Assembly (NCBI GenBank): GCA_002727395.1
Contig: PBWY01000039.1
Location: 8,608 to 14,275 of the forward strand
DNA: 5,668 nucleotides
Reading direction: 5' to 3'
Origin: Rhodospirillales bacterium
Lineage (GTDB): Bacteria; Pseudomonadota; Alphaproteobacteria; MPNO01; UBA2964
Shown here: positions 1 to 4,809 of the stretch, in pieces
How the letters are laid out: each line of letters opens with the position of its first letter
Numbering within the stretch: position 1 is the stretch's first letter
Made by a program: the position numbers and the translations under genes
Notes under the pieces: generated by a model
The model's database searches: none
Told to the model about the DNA's origin: nothing
The model's input: only the letters and a program-made list of their open reading frames with translations

Positions 1-356
1 GCCAACATGGGGCCAAGTGGCCGCCCGCCCAAGATATGGACATGAAGGTGAAAAACCTCTTGGTGGGCGTGGGCACTGTGATTAGACAGAACTCGGAAAC
101 CACTGCCAGTGAGATTGAGAACTTGTGCCACCTCACCCACGGCCCTCCAGAATCCAACAATTTGGTCATTACTTGCTTTAGAAACAAAATCATCCAGGGA
201 AATATATGCTCCTTTAGGTATGACTAATACATGAACTGGTGCTTGAGGGTTTATATCATGAAAAGCCAAAGCATGTTTTGTTTCCAAAACTTTCTTACAG
301 GGAAGTTCCCCGCGCAATATCTTTGCAAAGATATTATTTTCATCATAAATTGCCAT
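1..356 (-). CDS. HIT-family nucleotide hydrolase/transferase, partial (3' end outside window)
   Basis: This reads as the first 118 codons of a histidine-triad (HIT) protein, the Hint/HinT-like group that hydrolyses nucleoside phosphoramidates or related adenylylated compounds in the cytoplasm. The start is the ATG at 356-354, giving MAIYDENNIFAKILRGELP, the usual HIT N-terminus with the F-x-K-I-x-x-G-E-x-P pattern at residues 10-19. The HDINPQAPVHVLVIPK segment (33-48) is also typical. The defining triad H-x-H-x-H lies at H103, H105 and H107, followed by the GGRPLGPM tail. The frame runs off the window after codon 118, probably only a few residues short of the end. It starts 27 nt after the hisE stop with a weak AGAAAG ribosome site, so it is likely the last or a late gene of the his operon. 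The family is certain; the substrate cannot be told from sequence. Confidence 0.93.
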   Translation of the reverse strand, partial: MAIYDENNIFAKILRGELPCKKVLETKHALAFHDINPQAPVHVLVIPKGAYISLDDFVSKASNDQIVGFWRAVGEVAQVLNLTGSGFRVLSNHSAHAHQEVFHLHVHILGGRPLGPML

Positions 357-383
357 AGTACTTTCTGCTATTAAATTTTCGAC

Positions 384-719
384 CTACTTTCCTCTTAGAG
401 CTTTCTCGGTTATTCCAGATTTACCTTCTCGTTTAGCTAATTCCGCCCAAACAGATTCTGGCCTAACACCAGTGACAGCCCACGCTACCAGTAAATGATA
501 TAGTAAGTCAGCACTTTCATGAATAACTGCGTTAGTTTTTCCCTGAGTGACCGCAATTACAGTTTCGACCGCCTCTTCACCCAACTTTTGCGCCACCTTC
601 TCCACACCAATACTCAATAGCTCTGCAGTGTACGATGCCTCCGGGCTCTTGTTTTTACGAACTTCTATTACGTCATAAAGCCTTTGTAAAACTTCACTAT
701 GTCTATCTAAATCACCCAT
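384..719 (-). CDS. hisE: HisE, phosphoribosyl-ATP pyrophosphohydrolase
   Basis: Monofunctional HisE of 111 residues catalyses the second step of histidine synthesis, phosphoribosyl-ATP to phosphoribosyl-AMP plus pyrophosphate, in the cytoplasm. The all-alpha MazG-like fold is recognisable from SYTAELL (29-35), the metal-binding KLGEEAVE motif (45-52) and the second acidic motif ESADLLYHLLV (68-78). Length is close to the usual 105-110. The ATG at 719 is preceded by GGAG at 727-730 with a 7-nt spacer. That GGAG forms part of a 4-bp TCCG/CGGA hairpin in the 33-nt hisF-hisE gap, which might modestly mask the site. There is no fused HisI domain, so the cyclohydrolase must be encoded elsewhere. 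Its place directly after hisF is the common alphaproteobacterial order. Confidence 0.96.
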   Translation of the reverse strand: MGDLDRHSEVLQRLYDVIEVRKNKSPEASYTAELLSIGVEKVAQKLGEEAVETVIAVTQGKTNAVIHESADLLYHLLVAWAVTGVRPESVWAELAKREGKSGITEKALRGK

Positions 720-752
720 TAAACAACTCCGTTTTTCGGATTATAATGCTGA

Positions 753-1139
753 CTAAACCCCTCGGACAGCAATGCCGGCAGCCGCCATGTGCTCCTTAAC
801 ATGAGAAATCTTAAAAGTTCCAAAATGAAATATCGATGCTGCCAACACCGCAGTGGCATGCCCTTCTTGAATACCGGCCACCAAATGGCCAATGGTTCCC
901 GCACCGCCAGAAGCAATTACTGGAATTGATATAGCATCTGCAACAGTACGAGTTAATTCCAAATCAAATCCATTTTTTGTTCCATCGCGATCCATAGAGG
1001 TGAGTAAAATTTCACCTGCACCGAATTTTTCCATTCTTTTCGCCCACTCTACAGCATCAATGCCAGTAGCTTTACGGCCACCGTGAGTGAAGATTTCCCA
1101 TGACTGAGACCCACAATTTTTAGCATCGATTGCCACCAC
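753..1139 (-). CDS. hisF: HisF C-terminal part (frame 2 of split hisF)
   Basis: This open frame covers beta/alpha units 5-8 of HisF. The first possible start in frame is a GTG at 1139-1137, which overlaps the upstream stop by one base (TAGTG) and would give a 128-residue protein beginning VVAIDAKNCG; its first residue corresponds to V126 of intact HisF and the conserved Asp in AIDAK to catalytic D130. Also visible are the GEILLTSMDRDG strand and loop (D176-equivalent region), PVIASGGAG and the second phosphate site ending in LAASIFHFG. HisF-type coding continues upstream of the GTG to about 1181 in the same frame (FVGEAAAKYGSQCIV), so the GTG is probably not a true evolved start. No clear Shine-Dalgarno is seen before it, although GGAGAAGCAGCAG lies some 20-30 nt upstream. 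It is best annotated as the 3' part of one hisF. Confidence 0.65.
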   Translation of the reverse strand: MVAIDAKNCGSQSWEIFTHGGRKATGIDAVEWAKRMEKFGAGEILLTSMDRDGTKNGFDLELTRTVADAISIPVIASGGAGTIGHLVAGIQEGHATAVLAASIFHFGTFKISHVKEHMAAAGIAVRGV

Positions 1140-1513
1140 TATACATTGCGATCCGTATTTAGCTGCTGCTTCTCCGACAAACTGGGTCTTTGAACGGCAG
1201 CGGAGTTAATCGAAACTTTATCAGCCCCAGTAAGGAGAAGCTTTCGAATGTCTTCATTAGTTCGCACGCCACCGCCAACGGTCAATGGTATAAAACATTG
1301 TTCCGCGGTGCGGCCAACAACTTCAAATAATGTATCTCTATTTTCATGAGAAGCCGTAATATCCAAAAAACACAACTCGTCAGCGCCCGCTTTATCATAT
1401 AGCCTTGCTTGCTCTACCGGATCACCTGCATCTATAAGGTTTACAAAGTTAACCCCCTTAACTGTGCGCCCATTCTTTACATCTAAGCAGGGTATAATTC
1501 GCATTTTTAGCAT
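1139..1513 (-). CDS. hisF: HisF N-terminal part (frame 1 of split hisF)
   Basis: This open frame of 124 residues covers beta/alpha units 1-4 of HisF. Residues 1-110 align naturally with the family: MLKMRIIPCLDVKNG with catalytic D11, VKGVNFVNL (18-26), ELCFLDITAS (46-55), the first phosphate-binding loop TVGGGVR (78-84) and the GADKVSINSAAV strand (96-107). The last 14 residues (SLSEKQQLNTDRNV) are out of frame and resemble nothing in HisF. The start ATG follows the hisA stop by 19 nt; a purine stretch (GAAGAAAG) lies about 8 nt upstream, so the ribosome site is only moderate. An in-frame ATG at codon 4 is a possible alternative, but MLK-x-R is the common HisF start. Alone it lacks D130 and the second phosphate loop and could act only if paired with the C-terminal half. 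Confidence 0.7.
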   Translation of the reverse strand: MLKMRIIPCLDVKNGRTVKGVNFVNLIDAGDPVEQARLYDKAGADELCFLDITASHENRDTLFEVVGRTAEQCFIPLTVGGGVRTNEDIRKLLLTGADKVSINSAAVQRPSLSEKQQLNTDRNV

Positions 1514-1532
1514 TTTTAAAGCTTTCTTCGTT

Positions 1533-2258
1533 TTAATCCCTTAACAAAGCAATAGCTTCAGAAGGTTCAATTCTACCATCATATAGTGCCCGACCACATA
1601 TTACACCCTGTATACCTGCAGTCGCATTTTCTTTAAGCTCTTTTAGGTCATTCAGCGATGAAACACCGCCTGAAGCTATCACCGGCGTAGTTAATGAAAA
1701 CGCTAGATCCACTGTAGCTTCAATATTGACCCCACCCATAGCGCCATCACGATTAATATCTGTAAATAGAATTGCGGCAGCCCCCCTGTCTTCAAAACGC
1801 AATGCTAAATCCAAGGCTCGCACCCCAGAATCTTTAGTCCACCCGTCTATAGCAACCATTCCATCTCGAGCATCGATTGCGATTACTATTTTTCCCGGAA
1901 AATCGGCACATGCCTGAAAAACAAATTCCGGATCGGACAAGGCTGCTGTACCAAGAACAATCCGGTTCACGCCAATATTTATCCAATGTTCGAGCGTTTT
2001 TTTATTACGAATGCCTCCGCCCAATTGAATAGGAATATCAACTGATGAGACAACTTTACTCACAATTTCTGTATTTACCGGCTTTCCTTCAATGGCCCCA
2101 TTAAGATCAACCATATGTAACCACTGAAACCCGGCCGTTTCAAAATCCTCGGCCTGTCTGATGGGATCCGGATTAAAAATTGTCGCTTGTTGCATATCAC
2201 CTCGCAGCAATCGAACACAAAGACCATCTTTTAGATCAATCGCTGGAAATAAAATCAT
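1533..2258 (-). CDS. hisA: HisA, ProFAR isomerase
   Basis: HisA (241 residues, normal length) converts the aminoaldose ProFAR to the aminoketose PRFAR, the substrate of HisHF. It is a (beta/alpha)8 barrel related to HisF. Seen are MILFPAIDLKDG with catalytic D8, VRLLRGD (15-21), WLHMVDLNGA (46-55), the phosphate loop QLGGGIR (78-84), VIAIDARDG with the second catalytic Asp at 129, GWTKDSG (139-145), TDINRDGAMGG (166-176) and PVIASGGVSS (192-201). The frame is open further upstream to 2363, but that extension lies inside the GNAT gene and does not look like HisA. The ATG at 2258 is chosen because MILFPAIDL is the family start and GGGGAGG sits 11 nt before it. It overlaps the GNAT stop in an ATGA junction, so translation is probably coupled. 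Confidence 0.97.
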   Translation of the reverse strand: MILFPAIDLKDGLCVRLLRGDMQQATIFNPDPIRQAEDFETAGFQWLHMVDLNGAIEGKPVNTEIVSKVVSSVDIPIQLGGGIRNKKTLEHWINIGVNRIVLGTAALSDPEFVFQACADFPGKIVIAIDARDGMVAIDGWTKDSGVRALDLALRFEDRGAAAILFTDINRDGAMGGVNIEATVDLAFSLTTPVIASGGVSSLNDLKELKENATAGIQGVICGRALYDGRIEPSEAIALLRD

Positions 2259-2815
2259 GTTTTTGATTTCCTCCCCTTTTTTAGGCTTCCTAGCTTTTTG
2301 GTATAATAATATCCGGCTATCTTTTCCCCATTTACAACTGCATAATTTGGGTTGGTACCCCAACGTTCATAACCGAGTCTTTCATACATTTGAATGGCTG
2401 CTTCCTGGGTTTCTCTCACATCCAAATTTATAATTTTGATCGCGCGTTGTTTAGCCCTGAGCTCGCCGGCCAGGGTCAACTGTCGAGCAAGACCATGACC
2501 TCGAGCCCACGGAGCAACAAAGTTTGTCGTTATACTAGCAATGTGTTTCTGAGCTTCATTGTTTCCGGGGGCAATAACGAGCTGTGCTGAGCCCACTATT
2601 CTACCATTAAATTGAGCTACAAAAAGGTCACGTTCAGGCACTACAATTACTCCACGCCAATAGCGTTCCAGAACATTTCTCGGGGGCGGCTGTAACCAGC
2701 CAAAACCGCCGCCATCAAGAATAGCGGATTCTGCGGCATCACAGAGATCCGCAAGTTCTGATTCAGATAGTGCTAATATATGCTGAACAAAACTGTTGGA
2801 TTTATTTTTATTCAT
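2255..2815 (-). CDS. GNAT-family N-acetyltransferase embedded in the his operon
   Basis: A 186-residue protein with one GNAT acetyl-CoA-dependent acyltransferase domain. The core runs from about residue 63 (DLFVAQFNGRIVGSAQLV, strands 2-3) through strand 4 (ASITTNFVAP, 93-102), the acetyl-CoA pyrophosphate loop with R105, G106, G108 and A110 (motif A), the helix RQLTLAGELRAK, strand 5 (KIINLDVRE, 127-135) and motif B (AAIQMYERLGYERWG, 139-153). The N-terminal section contains GGGFGWLQPPP (35-45) and LERYWRGV (49-56), a signature I associate with alphaproteobacterial GNATs of his operons. It lies 29 nt after hisH and ends in an ATGA overlap with hisA, so it is an integral operon member. The tail (KKGRKSKT) is basic. 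The acceptor substrate is unknown, and nothing in the sequence ties it to a histidine intermediate. The ATG at 2815 has only a weak ribosome site (GGTGTCGAG). Confidence 0.9.
   Translation of the reverse strand: MNKNKSNSFVQHILALSESELADLCDAAESAILDGGGFGWLQPPPRNVLERYWRGVIVVPERDLFVAQFNGRIVGSAQLVIAPGNNEAQKHIASITTNFVAPWARGHGLARQLTLAGELRAKQRAIKIINLDVRETQEAAIQMYERLGYERWGTNPNYAVVNGEKIAGYYYTKKLGSLKKGRKSKT
2270..2276 (-). promoter_or_regulatory. Shine-Dalgarno GGGGAGG for hisA
   Basis: GGGGAGG lies inside the 3' end of the GNAT gene, 11 nt before the hisA ATG at 2258. It selects that ATG over the longer open frame reaching back to 2363 and supports translation starting at the ATGA overlap. Confidence 0.75.
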
Positions 2816-2844
2816 CTCGACACCATCTAATAGTCCGCTTTAAA

Positions 2845-3489
2845 TTAAGGGCGCCAATCAAGAAAATTTTTTAGAATTGTTAATCCGGTATTTTGGCTCT
2901 TTTCAGGATGAAACTGGGTACCTAATAAATTTCCCGAACAAACAATTGCGACAATATTGGTTCCGTAGTGAGTTGTTGCCAAAATATCTTTTTTGTTCGC
3001 ACACTCCATTGAAAAACTGTGAACAAAATATGCATGGTCGCCATTTTTTACGCTAGAAAGAACCGGGTGGTCTGCTTCATTTAATGTAAGCTCGTTCCAA
3101 CCCATATGCGGTATTTTTATCTCGGGTGAGGTCGGCTTCATGGGACAAACTTCGCCCGCCAACCAACCAAGACCCGCATGTTCGCCATGCTCTAGGCTTC
3201 GATCCGCCATCAACTGCATACCAACACAAATACCAAGAAAAGGCCTGCCACGACAATGGGTTACCTCTTTCAATGCCTCTCCCATTCCTTCAATGGCCAT
3301 CAAGCCCGTATAACAATCGCCAAAAGCCCCAACTCCCGGCAAAATTACATGATCTGCATCATTCAGTTCTATTGGATCGCTTGAGATTATCACCTCATAA
3401 CCTCTGTAGAGTTCTGAAGCAGCCAATTCTAGGGCCTTTGAAACAGACCTTAGATTTCCTGATCCGTAATCAATAACCACAACTTTCAT
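2845..3489 (-). CDS. hisH: HisH, glutamine amidotransferase subunit of IGP synthase
   Basis: HisH (214 residues) hydrolyses glutamine and passes ammonia through the HisF barrel to make imidazole glycerol phosphate. It is a class I (triad) amidotransferase: VVVIDYGSGNLRSV at the N-terminus (3-16), VILPGVGAFGD (48-58) with the oxyanion-strand PGVG, nucleophile C88 in LGICVGMQL, and H194 and E196 in TQFHPEKSQ. The HMGWNEL (128-134) and AYFVHSF (153-159) stretches are typical HisH contact segments. The segment KALELAASELYRGYEV (18-33) looks slightly longer than in many HisH, while overall length is in range. The ATG at 3489 has a good AAGGAA site six nt upstream, and the gene follows the DUF2628 stop by 18 nt. 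Its partner hisF is two genes downstream and carries a frameshift in this sequence, so HisH may lack a full partner if that frameshift is real. Confidence 0.97.
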   Translation of the reverse strand: MKVVVIDYGSGNLRSVSKALELAASELYRGYEVIISSDPIELNDADHVILPGVGAFGDCYTGLMAIEGMGEALKEVTHCRGRPFLGICVGMQLMADRSLEHGEHAGLGWLAGEVCPMKPTSPEIKIPHMGWNELTLNEADHPVLSSVKNGDHAYFVHSFSMECANKKDILATTHYGTNIVAIVCSGNLLGTQFHPEKSQNTGLTILKNFLDWRP

Positions 3490-3507
3490 TTTTATTTCCT
3501 TATGGGG

Positions 3508-3876
3508 TCATTGAATCAAAGCGCTGCCACCAAAGTCATACCAACGTCGTAGTGCAGCGTCACGATGTCGAGCGGCGACAATACCAGAAAGCGTGTATCC
3601 CTTCCTAAGAAAATTTAAACTAACCCACTCATTGGCCCCAAAGCCTATAAAGGTTGATAATGCTATAAACGCTATAAACAAACAATCATTGGACAAACCC
3701 AAAAACCGGTAAAATCCCCACAGAACCGCCCAGCCCAGAAATATGATGATAGTTAGAAACCACATTCGATTCCAAAGCGCCCAAAAACCCGTAAAAATAA
3801 AAGCAGTAAGTGAAAATCCATCTCTCACTACTTTGGGATCATGCCCTAGGCGGGTATGCACCAGAAAAATTTTCAC
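3508..3876 (-). CDS. DUF2628 small membrane protein in the his operon
   Basis: A 122-residue protein matching the DUF2628 pattern: a short N-terminal strand (MKIFLVHTR), then VRDGFSLTAFIFTGFWALWNRMW (17-39), hydrophobic stretches at about 24-36, 40-58 and 65-83, and a C-terminal GANEWVSLNFLRKGYTLSGIVAARHRDAALRRWYD region (80-114) rich in Arg. Two or three membrane-spanning segments are likely, placing it in the inner membrane with the basic tail probably cytoplasmic. The function of the family is unknown to me. The start is a GTG at 3876, chosen because a perfect AGGAGG sits six nt upstream inside the 3' end of hisB and because VHTR-type N-termini are usual. Only two bases separate it from the hisB stop, so translation is likely coupled. 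Its place between hisB and hisH recurs in alphaproteobacteria, but no role in histidine synthesis is known. Confidence 0.85.
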   Translation of the reverse strand: MKIFLVHTRLGHDPKVVRDGFSLTAFIFTGFWALWNRMWFLTIIIFLGWAVLWGFYRFLGLSNDCLFIAFIALSTFIGFGANEWVSLNFLRKGYTLSGIVAARHRDAALRRWYDFGGSALIQ

Positions 3877-3878
3877 TT

Positions 3879-4472
3879 TTAGCCTCCTAGGGCTCCCTTT
3901 GTCGATGGAATTACGTTTGATGCCCTAGGGTCAATTTCAATAGCTGTTCGCAGAGATCTAGCTAAACCTTTAAAGCATGATTCGACAATATGATGGTTGT
4001 TTTCCCCATATAAATTTTCAACGTGCAACGTTATCCCTGCCGCCTGTGCAAAGGCCTGAAACCACTCTTTAAATAACTCTGTATCCATCTCACCAAGCTT
4101 CGGTTTAGAAAATTGGACTCGCCACACCAGATACGGCCTAGCAGAAATATCTAGAGCTACCCTAGACAGAGTCTCATCCATCGGAACATATGCAGCACCA
4201 TAACGCACAATGCCAGATTTATCGCATAATGCAGCACTAATTGCTTGGCCAATTGCAATTCCCGTATCTTCCGTAGTGTGATGAAAATCAATATGCAAGT
4301 CCCCCTCTGCCCTCACAAATAAATCCACCAAGCTGTGCCGGGACAATTGCTCTAACATATGATCCAGAAACCCGATCCCAGTCGAAACATCGTATTGACC
4401 GGACCCATCCAAATTTATACGAACATCGATAGATGTTTCTTTGGTTTTTCGGGTAACGTTTGCTTCACGCAT
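3879..4472 (-). CDS. hisB: HisB, imidazoleglycerol-phosphate dehydratase (monofunctional)
   Basis: HisB (197 residues) dehydrates imidazole glycerol phosphate to imidazole acetol phosphate, as a manganese-dependent 24-mer in the cytoplasm. The two-fold repeated metal-binding signatures are all present: GFLDHMLEQLSRH (34-46), DFHHTTEDTGIAIG (62-75), MDETLSRVALDISARPYL (98-115) and GENNHHIVESCFKGLARSLR (156-175). There is no N-terminal HAD phosphatase domain, unlike the fused enterobacterial HisB, so histidinol-phosphatase must come from another gene. The ATG at 4472 is preceded by AAGGA about 8 nt upstream. It is the first gene of the minus-strand operon, divergent from hslV, which is a recurrent alphaproteobacterial arrangement. 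The stop is two bases from the DUF2628 GTG. Confidence 0.98.
   Translation of the reverse strand: MREANVTRKTKETSIDVRINLDGSGQYDVSTGIGFLDHMLEQLSRHSLVDLFVRAEGDLHIDFHHTTEDTGIAIGQAISAALCDKSGIVRYGAAYVPMDETLSRVALDISARPYLVWRVQFSKPKLGEMDTELFKEWFQAFAQAAGITLHVENLYGENNHHIVESCFKGLARSLRTAIEIDPRASNVIPSTKGALGG
3883..3888 (-). promoter_or_regulatory. Shine-Dalgarno AGGAGG deciding the GTG start of the DUF2628 gene
   Basis: A full anti-16S match, AGGAGG, lies within the last codons of hisB (GGA GGC TAA), six bases before the GTG at 3876. It is the strongest ribosome site in the window and supports the non-ATG start. Confidence 0.8.
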
Positions 4473-4600
4473 TTGAGCAATCCTTTTTTTTAAACCAGAA
4501 TGTTTTAACAGGCTAAAAACATTACTGCCAGCTTTTACCTTTCAATCGCTGTACAATTTGCGCGACTATGCCACAGACCTTTTGTATTTAAACAATTTTC

Positions 4601-4629
4601 TTAATACCACTTAAAAAAAATGGTATTAA
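4601..4629. repeat. Perfect 9-bp inverted repeat with 11-nt A-rich spacer (operator candidate)
   Basis: TTAATACCA (4601-4609) and TGGTATTAA (4621-4629) are exact reverse complements, with a spacer that is mostly an A8 run. The arm centres are 20 bp apart, about two helical turns, as suits a dimeric regulator bound to one face of DNA. It lies between the two divergent genes, 129 bases from hisB and 180 from hslV. It could instead form an RNA hairpin, but the stem is AT-rich and no T-run follows it, so it is a poor terminator. The binding protein is unknown. Confidence 0.55.
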
Positions 4630-4631
4630 AG

Positions 4632-4644
4632 TTTAACAGTTAAA
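4632..4644. repeat. Short palindrome TTTAAC-A-GTTAAA
   Basis: A perfect 6-bp inverted repeat with a one-base centre, two bases after the larger inverted repeat. In such AT-rich DNA it can arise by chance. Its closeness to the larger repeat makes a composite regulatory site possible. Confidence 0.35.
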
Positions 4645-4722
4645 AACCCACAATTAGAACCTATTTCTAATGTAGCCTTTAAATTGTTTAAATTAGCCTA
4701 GATAATCTTTTTGGTGGTAAGT

Positions 4723-4753
4723 CTTGAACACTAAATTGCAATCACTACATTTA
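4723..4753 (+). promoter_or_regulatory. Candidate heat-shock (sigma-32/RpoH-type) promoter for hslVU
   Basis: CTTGAA at 4723-4728 followed after 16 bases by CTACATTTA at 4745-4753 fits the RpoH pattern CTTGAA-N13-17-CCCCATnTA, with seven of nine matches in the -10 block. Transcription would begin near 4760, leaving a leader of about 50 bases before the hslV ATG. The hslVU operon is a classic RpoH target, which raises the likelihood. The same bases also read as a moderate housekeeping promoter (TTGAAC-16-TACATT). Not proven. Confidence 0.45.
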
Positions 4754-4809
4754 CCGTTCCCGATTTTAGTTCAAGCTGATTATTAAATTGTATAATTGAG
4801 AAGTAATAA

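Larger units (their letters stand above)
753..1513 (-). pseudogene. hisF: hisF, imidazole glycerol phosphate synthase cyclase subunit, interrupted by one frameshift
   Basis: This is the full extent of HisF, the (beta/alpha)8-barrel subunit that uses ammonia from HisH to turn PRFAR into imidazole glycerol phosphate and AICAR. Read from the ATG at 1513, the frame is normal up to P110 (AAVQRP), then goes out of phase and stops at TAG 1141-1139. The correct continuation (FVGEAAAKYGSQCIVVAIDAK) is in another frame from 1181 and runs to TAG at 755-753. The total of 761 nt is one short of 254 codons, so adding one base restores a 253-residue HisF with D11 and D130 at their canonical numbers. The break is at 1182-1186, in AGACCCAGTTTGTC on the coding strand, where the family usually has P-E/Q-F-V. 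No slippery heptamer is seen. A C-run undercount (sequencing error) or a recent deletion is the simplest reading. Typed as pseudogene because the frame as given is broken; the gene may be intact in the real cell. Confidence 0.85.
4473..4809. other. Divergent intergenic region between hisB and hslV
   Basis: This 337-base AT-rich stretch has no credible gene. It must contain the promoters for the his operon (minus) and hslVU (plus). For hslV there is a sigma-32-like candidate at 4723-4753. For hisB no convincing promoter stands out: on the minus strand TTGAAA (4545-4540) has no good -10 at 17 bases, and TTGTTT (4595-4590) with CATAGT (4570-4565) has a 19-base spacer. I looked for a histidine attenuator on the minus strand and found no His-rich leader peptide, no terminator hairpin with a T-run and no T-box-like element. 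The most structured part is 4601-4647, with two palindromes listed separately. Confidence 0.7.

Noticed and set aside
36..227. Open frame of 63 codons on the plus strand
   Set aside because: It lies antisense within the HIT gene, has no recognisable product, and the opposite strand encodes a clear HIT domain with its histidine triad.
719..916. Open frame of 65 codons on the minus strand before hisE
   Set aside because: It overlaps the 3' part of hisF in another frame and does not resemble a known protein; HisF residues are conserved through it.
1176..1192. Programmed ribosomal frameshift in hisF
   Set aside because: A -1 shift would restore the frame, but no X-XXY-YYZ slippery heptamer, stimulatory stem or upstream Shine-Dalgarno-like spacing is apparent, and HisF is not known to use recoding.
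2259..2363. N-terminal extension of HisA by 35 residues
   Set aside because: The extension lies in the GNAT coding sequence; the family begins at MILFPAID and there is a good GGGGAGG site before that ATG.
3126..3476. Plus-strand open frame of 116 codons
   Set aside because: It is antisense to hisH, whose frame carries the full catalytic triad; the plus-strand translation has no recognisable domain.
4473..4620. Histidine attenuator or leader peptide upstream of hisB
   Set aside because: The minus-strand leader contains only tiny frames (for example MFLAC) with no run of His codons and no terminator hairpin followed by a T-run.
4601..4629. Rho-independent terminator at the 9-bp inverted repeat
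   Set aside because: The stem is AT-rich and the homopolymer run is in the loop rather than after the stem on either strand; no gene ends nearby.
4678..4694. Direct repeat TTTAAATT-G-TTTAAATT
   Set aside because: Low-complexity A/T sequence; such a short repeat is expected by chance in this intergenic region.
4791..4796. Perfect TATAAT just before hslV
   Set aside because: It is only 13 bases from the ATG, so transcription would start inside the GAGAAG ribosome site, and there is no good -35 at 16-18 bases; probably a chance match in AT-rich DNA.
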